A stretch of DNA of 28,237 nt, from positions 1 to 28,237 of the forward strand of contig CAZHNZ010000047.1 in NCBI GenBank assembly GCA_964534355.1. The letters run 5' to 3'. The position numbers were made by a program, and so were the translations under genes. This stretch comes from CAXXIC01 sp964534355 (lineage in GTDB: Bacteria > Bacteroidota > Bacteroidia > Bacteroidales > UBA7332). Below, one piece after another: positions 22,092 through 28,237 of this stretch (its first letter is position 1; the number at the start of each line of letters is the position of its first letter). The notes under the pieces are model-generated. The model was not told the DNA's origin and did no database searches. It saw only the letters and a program-made list of their open reading frames with translations.

Positions 22092-22436
22092 ATGCGTCTG
22101 TCGGAAATAGTAGAGATAATAGGTGGAAAAGTCGTTTGCGGCGATAACCTGGAAGAACAACAGGTAGAGAAAGCATTTGCAACAGATCTGATGAGTGACG
22201 TACTGACGCTGGAGGCAGGGAAGATATTGCTGATAACAGGCCTGAATCATCTGCAAACCCTGCGCACAGCAGAGATGGCCGAGATTTACCACATCGTAAT
22301 TGTGAGAAACAAGAAACCATCAAAGGAGTTTCTGGCTCTGGCAAAGAGAGAGAAAATGACCATTATCCTGTCCGAGAAATCTCTCTATTCGGTGAGTGGT
22401 GCATTGTATAAAAACGGATTAGAACCAGTCTATTGA
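22092..22436 (+). CDS. DRTGG-domain protein, first copy in the hydrogenase cluster
   Basis: The 114-residue protein is a stand-alone DRTGG domain: MRLSEIVEIIGGKVVCGDNL, then FATDLMSDVLTLEAGKILLITGLNHLQTLRTAEM and IVIVRNKKPSKEFLALAKREKMTIILSE in short conserved pieces. DRTGG domains occur with CBS and phosphotransacetylase domains and are thought to be regulatory; no enzymatic residue is visible. The DRTGG letters themselves are not kept here. It starts the same-strand run and its stop lies 2 bp before the ATG of the ATPase gene. A paralogue lies at 24219. Single DRTGG proteins next to [FeFe]-hydrogenase genes are known from other anaerobes, but their role is unproven. Confidence 0.85.
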   Translation: MRLSEIVEIIGGKVVCGDNLEEQQVEKAFATDLMSDVLTLEAGKILLITGLNHLQTLRTAEMAEIYHIVIVRNKKPSKEFLALAKREKMTIILSEKSLYSVSGALYKNGLEPVY

Positions 22437-22438
22437 TT

Positions 22439-22852
22439 ATGAAGCTAGAATATGAAATAATTGGGGATGACTTCAGCCAGGCCGGTCAGGCATCGAGCCA
22501 GGTAAAGAAGATTCTTAAACAGTTGAATATTGCACCGCATCTGGTTCGTCGCATTGCGGTAGCCATGTACGAGGCCGAAGTAAACATTGTGGCTCATGCT
22601 TTCCGGGGAACCATGTCTGTCGAAATCGACTCTTCGAAAGTCTATCTGAAGTTCGTAGATCAGGGCCCCGGCATTCCGGATATTGATCAGGCGATGCAAC
22701 AGGGCTATTCCACGGCATCGGAGCTGGTACGACAAATGGGATTTGGTGCAGGCATGGGACTTCCGAATATCAAAAAAAACAGCGATGAGCTCAAAATTGC
22801 ATCAGAAGTAGGCAAAGGCACAACGGTCGAAATTACGACCTTTTTAAAATAG
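22439..22852 (+). CDS. RsbW-like ATP-binding protein (HATPase_c)
   Basis: From the ATG at 22439 the protein has 137 residues; a TTG at 22433 overlapping the previous stop is a less likely start. It is a bare GHKL ATPase domain of the anti-sigma/serine kinase type: the N box VAMYEAEVNIVAHAF, the G1 box FVDQGPGIPDI, and the G2 region GFGAGMGLPNIKKNSDEL with KGTTVEI at the end. No histidine phospho-acceptor domain is present. RsbW-type kinases phosphorylate STAS partners or hold sigma factors, but neither is encoded nearby. It lies between a DRTGG gene and the H-cluster protein, 8 bp ahead of the latter, suggesting a shared signalling task. Confidence 0.88.
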   Translation: MKLEYEIIGDDFSQAGQASSQVKKILKQLNIAPHLVRRIAVAMYEAEVNIVAHAFRGTMSVEIDSSKVYLKFVDQGPGIPDIDQAMQQGYSTASELVRQMGFGAGMGLPNIKKNSDELKIASEVGKGTTVEITTFLK

Positions 22853-22860
22853 AGACAGAG

Positions 22861-24213
22861 ATGGTAGAACAACAAAATTTTCATCATGCCCTGACCATCA
22901 GGGAAGAGGTATGCTACGGCTGCACACACTGCATCAAGGTGTGCCCCACCGAGGCTCTTCGCGTCAAAGACGGAAAAGCCAAACTGATTGCCAACAAATG
23001 TATCGATTGCGGCAACTGCATGAATGTTTGCCCGGTAAATGCGATTATTGTCGAACAGGACGACTTCAGCAACATTTTCAGATACAAAGCCCGGGTAGCA
23101 CTGGTGCCTTCTGTACTGATTGGCCAGTTTCCCCGCGATTTTCGCCCGCGCAAAATCTACAGCGGAATACTCGAACAGGGCTTTACACATGTGTATGAAG
23201 CCGAACACGGATCGGGAATCCTCATTGAAGAGATAAACAAATACGTAGAGAAAAACAAAGATATCCGACCGGTTATCTCCTCCTTTTGCCCCTCGATAGT
23301 TCGCCTCATTCAGGTTCGATTCCCCAGCCTGACAGAGCACATCATGCAGCTGAAAGCACCCCTTGACCTTGCAGCAACAGCATTCAAGAAAGAGCTGATG
23401 GAGCGCGGATTCGAAGAAAATGAGATCGGCATTTTCTACGTAACGCCCTGTGCGGCCAAAATAGCGGCGGTAAAAAGCCCCGTAGGCGAAAAACACTCGC
23501 CCATAGATGGTGTAATCAATCTCGATTTGCTGTTCAACAAAGTGTATGGCAGCTTCAAAAAAGAGACCAATTCTACCTGTATTGTGCCCGAAAAAGAGCA
23601 ATTGCATGAAGATGAAATTGCCTGGGGGCTCACCGGCGGTGAATCCAAACATATACATGGCCGCTGCATTGCCATCGACGGCATACAAAATGTGATCGAT
23701 TTTCTGGAACAAATTGAAAATGGTGTGGTCGATAATTTCGACTTCATTGAACTTCGGGCCTGCGACGAAAGCTGCGCCGGAGGCATCCTGACACCATCAA
23801 ACCGCTTTTTGACCAGCGAACGCCTCAACGACCGCATTCTGAAATACAAAACAAACCAAATAGAGGGCAAGCTTCGCTACAACAAAACGATATACAAACA
23901 CTACGACTACCTGCGCTCCCGCGTTTTTATCGACAGAATAGAACCCCGTTCTACGCTGAAGCTGGACGAAGATATGGATGCCGCTATGCATAAAATGGAG
24001 AAAATTGCCCGCATCAACAAATATCTGCCCGGCATAGACTGTGGCGCATGTGGCTCTCCATCGTGCAAAACTCTGGCCGAAGATATTGCTCAGGGTGAAG
24101 CACATACCGCCAATTGCATATTTATGCAAAGCGCACTCAATACCCTACCCGAAAAAGAGAACAGAGCCGAACGCATTTGGGGAAAAGGCAGATTTAAAAA
24201 CATTATCGGATAA
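22861..24213 (+). CDS. [FeFe]-hydrogenase-like iron-sulfur protein, probably sensory (H-cluster protein with altered loops)
   Basis: The 450-residue protein starts with two [4Fe-4S] motifs (C18, C21, C24, C28 and C47, C50, C53, C57). An H-cluster domain follows. Its L1 loop is SSFCP (C143) where catalytic enzymes have TSCCP. L2 is TPCAAK (C197), and L3 is ELRACDESCAGG (C301, C305). The four cysteines that hold the H-cluster are therefore kept. The first cysteine of L1, needed for proton transfer, is phenylalanine, and the methionine of L3 is arginine. A C-terminal FeS domain follows (C394, C397, C402, C419). This combination fits the putative sensory hydrogenases near catalytic HydABC (groups C/D). 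It would sense H2 or redox state rather than produce H2; the catalytic enzyme is HydA downstream. Confidence 0.88.
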   Translation: MVEQQNFHHALTIREEVCYGCTHCIKVCPTEALRVKDGKAKLIANKCIDCGNCMNVCPVNAIIVEQDDFSNIFRYKARVALVPSVLIGQFPRDFRPRKIYSGILEQGFTHVYEAEHGSGILIEEINKYVEKNKDIRPVISSFCPSIVRLIQVRFPSLTEHIMQLKAPLDLAATAFKKELMERGFEENEIGIFYVTPCAAKIAAVKSPVGEKHSPIDGVINLDLLFNKVYGSFKKETNSTCIVPEKEQLHEDEIAWGLTGGESKHIHGRCIAIDGIQNVIDFLEQIENGVVDNFDFIELRACDESCAGGILTPSNRFLTSERLNDRILKYKTNQIEGKLRYNKTIYKHYDYLRSRVFIDRIEPRSTLKLDEDMDAAMHKMEKIARINKYLPGIDCGACGSPSCKTLAEDIAQGEAHTANCIFMQSALNTLPEKENRAERIWGKGRFKNIIG

Positions 24214-24218
24214 TAGCT

Positions 24219-24560
24219 ATGACACTTTCAGAACTGATTCAAAAAATAGAACTGGATATAATTTGCGGCAACGAGCATCTGGACAGAACCATCACCGGTG
24301 GCTTTCTGTCTGATTTGCTGAGCGATGTGATGGGCAATTCGAAAGAGGGCAATCTCTGGGCAACCATCCAGGTCCACAAGAATATTATCGCGGTGGCTTC
24401 GCTCAAAGAGCTATCTGCGATTGTACTGGTCAACAACCTCGAACCTGCGGCCGACACCATCGAACTGGCGAAAGATGAAGAGGTCGTACTGCTGCGAACC
24501 TCTCTGCCCGCATTCGAATTTGCCGGTAAATTGTACTGCCTTTTACAAGCTGAAAGATGA
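24219..24560 (+). CDS. DRTGG-domain protein, second copy
   Basis: The 113-residue protein has the same fold and length as the product at 22092 (LSELIQKIELDIICGNEHLD, then GGFLSDLLSDVMGNSKEGNLWATIQ, IAVASLKELSAIVLVNNLEP, and VVLLRTSLPAFEFAGKLYCLL). The middle begins DRTITGG, close to the name-giving motif. It starts 5 bp after the H-cluster gene and overlaps the PHP gene by 4 bp (ATGA). Keeping two diverged DRTGG genes on either side of the sensor protein suggests that they form a heteromer or respond to different ligands. No catalytic residue is visible. Confidence 0.86.
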   Translation: MTLSELIQKIELDIICGNEHLDRTITGGFLSDLLSDVMGNSKEGNLWATIQVHKNIIAVASLKELSAIVLVNNLEPAADTIELAKDEEVVLLRTSLPAFEFAGKLYCLLQAER

Positions 24561-25297
24561 ACCTGTTCCGTGCCGATCTGCATATACATTCGGTGGTGTC
24601 GCCTTGTGCCGGTTTAGACATGAGCCCGACCAACATTATCGACTATGCTGTTCGGCACGGAATTGATATTCTGGGCATTACAGACCACAACTCTACCCGA
24701 CACGCCCGGCTGATGACTGAGTTAGGACAGGAGAATAACCTGTTTGTTCTGCCCGGAGTAGAAGTTAATACGCAGGAGGAGGTACATTGTCTGGCCTTTT
24801 TCGAATCGGTAGAGGTAACAGAGGAATTTCAGCGTTTTTTAGACAATCATTTGCCGACAATAGAGAATGACACCGACAAATTTGGATTTCAACTGGTGGT
24901 GGACCGCGACGAAAACATCGTGGATGAGATAGAATTTTCGCTTTTTTCGGCACTGACAGCCGATATCGAAACCGTATCCAGGGAAGTACACCGGCTGAAC
25001 GGTATTTTTATCCCCGCCCACATCGACCGCCCCTACTTCGGGCTCTACTCACAACTCGGATTTCTACCCAAAGGACTACAAACAGAAGCACTTGAACTTT
25101 CGGACAGTTCGGATATCGCGGGCTACGTGGCCCGTAAGCCGGAACTTCAGAACAGAACAATTATTCGAAATTCGGATGCCCATTCTCTCGAACGAATTGG
25201 CACCAACAACCTTTGGTTCGACATAGACCGTCCGACCTTTAACGAAATAAAGATGGCTCTCAGCCAAACAAACGGCCGAAAAACAGTGCTTAAATGA
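24557..25297 (+). CDS. PHP-domain metal-dependent phosphoesterase
   Basis: The 246-residue protein carries the PHP metal motifs: H9 and H11 (ADLHIHS), D43 and H44 (ITDHNS), E69 (GVEVN), H77, then FIPAHIDRP and the C-terminal NSDAH. PHP enzymes hydrolyse phosphate esters, such as histidinol phosphate, nucleotides or oligonucleotide ends, with two or three metals. The substrate here is unknown. It overlaps the DRTGG gene before it and the ATPase gene after it by 4 bp each, so the three products are probably made together. Within a set of kinase-like ATPases, a phosphatase partner is a plausible reading, but that is inference. Confidence 0.92.
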   Translation: MNLFRADLHIHSVVSPCAGLDMSPTNIIDYAVRHGIDILGITDHNSTRHARLMTELGQENNLFVLPGVEVNTQEEVHCLAFFESVEVTEEFQRFLDNHLPTIENDTDKFGFQLVVDRDENIVDEIEFSLFSALTADIETVSREVHRLNGIFIPAHIDRPYFGLYSQLGFLPKGLQTEALELSDSSDIAGYVARKPELQNRTIIRNSDAHSLERIGTNNLWFDIDRPTFNEIKMALSQTNGRKTVLK

Positions 25298-25818
25298 AAG
25301 AACTATCGCTACACATTCTGGACATTGTGCAAAATTCGGTGCACGCCGGCGCAACCGAAATAGGCATTGAAGTTACCGAATCATTGGCAGACAACCAGTA
25401 CATAATATCTATATCTGACAATGGGAAAGGAATGGACGAAGAGACATTGCAAGCGCTGTCGAATCCATTTTTCACCACAAAAAACAAAAAAACCGGGCTG
25501 GGCATACCGCTATTGCAACAACATGCCGAAATGACAGGCGGAAGCGTCAATATCTGGTCTGAACCCGGAAAAGGCACCGTCATTACGGCTACATTTATGC
25601 ACAATCACTTCGATCGACAACCGATGGGCGACATGGCAGCCACATTCATCAGCCTTATTGTGGCATATCCTCAAATCGACTTCACCTATAATCACGCCAC
25701 AGAATCCAATGACGTTCATATTAACACTTTTAAAATAAAAGAAGTTTTAGAAGAAATTCCTATTACCAGCAAAGAGGTATTGGAGTATATCCGAAGCATC
25801 ATTCAATCAATAACTTAA
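25294..25818 (+). CDS. Histidine-kinase-like ATPase domain protein (HATPase_c)
   Basis: The 174-residue protein begins directly with a GHKL ATPase domain: N box around N14 (LHILDIVQNSVHAGATEI), G1 DNGKGM (42-47), F-box-like NPFFTTKNKKTGLGIPLLQQ and TGGSVNIWSEPGKGTVI. No membrane, sensor or phospho-acceptor histidine domain precedes it. The C-terminal about 65 residues are unassigned and end in a helical region. It is closer to sensor-kinase ATPases than the RsbW-like protein at 22439, so it is not a simple duplicate. It overlaps the PHP gene by 4 bp. In related hydrogenase clusters a NuoE-like gene often lies next to this ATPase, but not here. Confidence 0.88.
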   Translation: MKELSLHILDIVQNSVHAGATEIGIEVTESLADNQYIISISDNGKGMDEETLQALSNPFFTTKNKKTGLGIPLLQQHAEMTGGSVNIWSEPGKGTVITATFMHNHFDRQPMGDMAATFISLIVAYPQIDFTYNHATESNDVHINTFKIKEVLEEIPITSKEVLEYIRSIIQSIT

Positions 25819-25854
25819 ACAGATAAGAGATTTTCTACTTTGCTCTTTTTTTCG

Positions 25855-25862
25855 TATTTTTG
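25855..25862 (+). promoter_or_regulatory. Candidate internal -7 box ahead of the catalytic hydrogenase genes
   Basis: TATTTTTG lies in the 87-bp spacer, 43 bp before the HndB-like ATG, the only sizeable gap in the cluster. The nearest TTTG (25839-25842) is too close for a good -33 box. It could give the structural genes separate expression. Confidence 0.35.
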
Positions 25863-25905
25863 CTGCATCTTTCGGTGTGGATAAATACATTAATACTATA
25901 AAAGA

Positions 25906-26310
25906 ATGAAAAAAGTAAAGAATCTCGACGATTTGCGTCAACTGCGCGACGAGCTGAAATCAAAAACATCGCTGAGAGAAAAAAGCGAGAAATCTGAGGA
26001 TTTGATACAAGTAAGGGTAGGCATGGCAACCTGCTGTATTACATCGGGTTCGCGCGAAATAATGACCTTTCTGGCAGAAGAATTAGACAAACGAAAAGTG
26101 GAAGCTGTGGTCACTCAAACCGGCTGTATGGGATACTGCTACGCAGAACCTACCGTAGAAGTATTAGTTCCCGGCAAGGAACCAATTGTATTTGGCTATG
26201 TCAACAAAGCCAAAGCGGATGAAATCATCGAGAAATACATCAAAATGGGTGAATTGGTCGAAGGAATTATCCCAAAAAATTATAAAAATTTCGACGAAAC
26301 AGAAAAATAA
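25906..26310 (+). CDS. HndB-like thioredoxin-fold ferredoxin subunit of bifurcating hydrogenase
   Basis: The 134-residue protein has a charged helical N-terminus (MKKVKNLDDLRQLRDELKSK) and a [2Fe-2S] thioredoxin-like domain: RVGMATCCITSGSREIM (C43, C44) and VTQTGCMGYCYAEPTVEV (C74, C78). The pattern GTCGIASGA plus GCxGxC is that of HndB of NADP-reducing hydrogenases and of Thermotoga TM1420-type proteins. The usual first cluster cysteine is replaced and one sits next to the second, so the cluster ligation is unusual or absent. It is 7 bp ahead of the HydB start, and probably a small subunit or electron-relay accessory of the enzyme. Confidence 0.87.
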   Translation: MKKVKNLDDLRQLRDELKSKTSLREKSEKSEDLIQVRVGMATCCITSGSREIMTFLAEELDKRKVEAVVTQTGCMGYCYAEPTVEVLVPGKEPIVFGYVNKAKADEIIEKYIKMGELVEGIIPKNYKNFDETEK

Positions 26311-26317
26311 ATATATA

Positions 26318-28111
26318 ATGTCTGACTATAAAATTCACGTTTTGGTTTGTGGAGGTACAGGTTGCAGGGCCTCCGAGAGTGATCAGGTTTTTGAGAATCT
26401 TACATCTGAAATTAAAAATCAGGGGCTTGAAAGCTTTGCCAAGGTTGTAAAAACCGGCTGTTTTGGCTTTTGCGAAAAGGGCCCGATTGTAAAATTCATC
26501 CCCGACAATACTTTCTACACGCAGGTTACACCAACCGATGCGATTGAAATTGTAGAAGAACACATCGTAAAAGGACGTAAAGTAGAGAGACTTCTCTACA
26601 AGGATCCCGAAACAGAAGAGTATATCGCCGACTCCAAAAGTATGGAGTTTTACAAAAAACAATACCGAATTGCTCTCCGCAACTGTGGTATTATCGACCC
26701 CGAAAACATTGCTGAATTTATCGCACGCGATGGCTACCAGGCCCTGGGTAAGGTATTGACAGAAATGACTCCGGAAGAGGTCATCAAAGAGATTATGGCG
26801 TCAGGACTTCGCGGTCGTGGCGGCGGCGGATTCCCAACCGGACTAAAATGGGACATCACCCGCAAAGTTCAAAGCGACGTAAAATATGTGGTTTGTAATG
26901 CCGACGAGGGAGACCCGGGTGCATTTATGGACCGTTCTATTCTGGAGGGAGACCCACACTCGGTCATCGAAGCCATGGCTATCAATGCCTATTGCACCGG
27001 CGCTCAGTATGGTTTGGTTTACATCCGTGCCGAATATCCTTTGGCCATCGACCGCCTCAAAACAGCTATCCGGCAGGCACGCGAATGTGGTTTGCTGGGC
27101 GACAATATATTGGGTACAGACTTCTCGTTCGACATCGAATTGCGCTACGGTGCAGGTGCGTTTGTCTGCGGCGAAGAGACCGCCCTTATCCACTCGATGG
27201 AGGGAAGCCGTGGCGAACCTACATTGAAACCACCATTCCCCAGCGTAGAGGGTTACCTGAAAAAACCAACCAACGTAAACAACGTTGAAACATACGCCAA
27301 CATCCCGGCCATTATCAACAAAGGTGCTGCCTGGTTCAGCGCTATCGGAACAGAGAAATCGAAAGGAACAAAAGTTTTCGCCCTGGCAGGTAAGGTAAAC
27401 AACGTCGGACTGATTGAGGTTCCGATGGGTATTACCCTGCGCGAAGTTATTTTCGAAATTGGCGGCGGCATCAAAAACGGCAAAAAATTCAAAGCAGTTC
27501 AAACCGGCGGTCCTTCAGGCGGTTGTTTGACAGAAAAAGACCTCGATACCCCTATCGACTACGACAACCTGATTGCATCCGGCTCTATGATGGGCTCGGG
27601 TGGTATGATTGTGATGGACGAAGACGACTGTATGGTGGATGTGGCCAAATTCTTCCTCGAATTTACCGTGGAAGAGTCGTGTGGCAAATGTGCGCCCTGC
27701 CGTATTGGCAACAAGCGTTTGCACGAAATCCTGGAAAAAATATCTCAGGGCAACGGCACAAAAGAGGATCTGGATCGTCTGGTGAACCTGGGTAACGTAA
27801 TCAAAGACACATCATTGTGTGGTCTGGGACAAACATCGCCCAACCCCATCCTATCTACACTGAAAGCATTCAAAGGCGAATATCTGGCTCACGTAATTGA
27901 CAAAAAATGTCCGGCCGGTGTCTGCAAATCATTAATGGTTTACTCCATTGTTGAAGACAATTGCATTGGATGTACCGCCTGTGCCAGAGCATGTCCGGTA
28001 GGCGCCATCAGCGGACAACGCAAGGAGCTGCACACCATCAACACCTCACTTTGTATCAAATGTGGTGCCTGTATCGACAAATGTAAATTTAATGCCGTAA
28101 TTGTAAATTAA
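26318..28111 (+). CDS. hydB: Bifurcating [FeFe]-hydrogenase flavoprotein subunit (NuoF-like HydB)
   Basis: I start at 26318 (MSDYKIHVLVCGGTGC); the open frame extends upstream to 26186 but that part overlaps the HndB-like gene. The 597 residues contain, in order: an N-terminal [2Fe-2S] thioredoxin-like domain (C11, C16, C48, C52); the FMN/NADH-binding NuoF core (GLRGRGGGGFPTGLKW at 163-178, NADEGDPGAFMDR); an SLBB part; the [4Fe-4S] set ESCGKCAPCR (C455, C458, C461) with C501; and two C-terminal ferredoxin clusters (C549, C552, C555, C559 and C579, C582, C585, C589). This is the HydB/HndC layout, where NADH oxidation is coupled to ferredoxin and the hydrogenase. It is 1 bp ahead of hydA. Confidence 0.95.
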   Translation: MSDYKIHVLVCGGTGCRASESDQVFENLTSEIKNQGLESFAKVVKTGCFGFCEKGPIVKFIPDNTFYTQVTPTDAIEIVEEHIVKGRKVERLLYKDPETEEYIADSKSMEFYKKQYRIALRNCGIIDPENIAEFIARDGYQALGKVLTEMTPEEVIKEIMASGLRGRGGGGFPTGLKWDITRKVQSDVKYVVCNADEGDPGAFMDRSILEGDPHSVIEAMAINAYCTGAQYGLVYIRAEYPLAIDRLKTAIRQARECGLLGDNILGTDFSFDIELRYGAGAFVCGEETALIHSMEGSRGEPTLKPPFPSVEGYLKKPTNVNNVETYANIPAIINKGAAWFSAIGTEKSKGTKVFALAGKVNNVGLIEVPMGITLREVIFEIGGGIKNGKKFKAVQTGGPSGGCLTEKDLDTPIDYDNLIASGSMMGSGGMIVMDEDDCMVDVAKFFLEFTVEESCGKCAPCRIGNKRLHEILEKISQGNGTKEDLDRLVNLGNVIKDTSLCGLGQTSPNPILSTLKAFKGEYLAHVIDKKCPAGVCKSLMVYSIVEDNCIGCTACARACPVGAISGQRKELHTINTSLCIKCGACIDKCKFNAVIVN

Positions 28112-28112
28112 G

Positions 28113-28237
28113 ATGAGTAACGTAAAACTGACCATAGATAATAAAACAATAGAAGTTCCGCAGGGCACCACCATTTACAAGGCTGCCAGACAGGCGAATA
28201 TCGAAATTCCTGCCCTGTGCTACATGAACCTCGAAGC
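28113..28237 (+). CDS. hydA: NADH-dependent [FeFe]-hydrogenase catalytic subunit HydA, N-terminus (cut by window edge)
   Basis: Hand translation gives 41 codons open to the window end: MSNVKLTIDNKTIEVPQG, then TTIYKAARQANIEIPALCYMNLE. This is the start of a plant-type [2Fe-2S] ferredoxin domain (first cluster cysteine in PALCY) as found at the N-terminus of HydA/HndD and of NuoG. Position after hydB favours HydA, which carries further [4Fe-4S] clusters and the catalytic H-cluster, all beyond the window. The ATG follows the hydB stop by 1 bp. NuoG of complex I starts similarly, but the neighbours speak for the hydrogenase. Confidence 0.85.
   Translation, partial: MSNVKLTIDNKTIEVPQGTTIYKAARQANIEIPALCYMNLE

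Noticed and set aside
22705..23712. Long open frame (335 codons) on the minus strand
   Set aside because: It lies antisense to the clearly conserved H-cluster protein and the ATPase gene, has a Phe/Tyr-rich composition without domain signals, and is best explained as a shadow frame.
26186..26317. N-terminal extension of HydB
   Set aside because: The upstream part overlaps the HndB-like gene in another frame and has a basic, unrelated composition; HydB proteins start near MSDYKIHVLV.
26843..27502. 219-codon open frame on the minus strand
   Set aside because: Antisense to the NuoF core of hydB; no recognisable domain.

Overview
The window looks like chromosome from an anaerobic Bacteroidota bacterium, most likely order Bacteroidales. 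The evidence is: type IX secretion tail on a secreted glycoside hydrolase, TonB-dependent thiamin receptor with PnuT-type transporter, the dut-TPR-DUF4292-EnvC gene order, almost no Shine-Dalgarno sequences, and -7 boxes of the Bacteroidota form TAnnTTTG. The sequence alone does not fix the genus.

Layout. (1) 1-650, minus strand: a Fur-family regulator without structural-zinc cysteines, then a DoxX-like membrane protein cut by the window edge. (2) 813-2836: dgt (dGTPase) and dut (dUTPase) diverge from one 221-bp spacer. (3) 2402-6961, plus strand: dut, a TPR lipoprotein, a DUF4292 lipoprotein and an EnvC-like murein hydrolase activator form a probable envelope operon. It is followed convergently by an unrecognised lipoprotein. 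(4) 7963-11718: a clear promoter, a TPP riboswitch and three tightly packed genes (TonB-dependent receptor, PnuT-type transporter, thiamin pyrophosphokinase) form a thiamin uptake and activation operon. (5) 11690-14354, minus strand: rpe and a ComEC-family protein without a beta-lactamase domain. (6) 14355-14817: a gene-free stretch with a GC-rich repeated element, then a secreted GH16 enzyme with a type IX tail. (7) 17093-21012, minus strand: a thioredoxin-fold protein without CxxC, an XRE-cupin regulator, miaB and lipA. A 150-bp MITE-like repeat sits between miaB and lipA. (8) 21147-22010: an OPT-family transporter that appears to lack two internal blocks. (9) 22092-28237, plus strand: a [FeFe]-hydrogenase cluster. 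It begins with accessory and probably sensory genes (DRTGG, RsbW-like ATPase, H-cluster protein with altered active-site loops, second DRTGG, PHP phosphoesterase, second ATPase). These are followed by the catalytic genes (HndB-like protein, HydB, start of HydA).

How the genes work together. The thiamin operon is the clearest regulated unit: TPP made from imported thiamin would bind the leader RNA and shut the operon down. The hydrogenase cluster is the most interesting. Its HydB and HydA parts match NADH/ferredoxin-dependent electron-bifurcating hydrogenases. The upstream genes look like a module that senses redox state or H2 and signals through ATPase and phosphoesterase domains. The NuoE-like subunit (HydC/HndA) normally found with this enzyme is not in the window.
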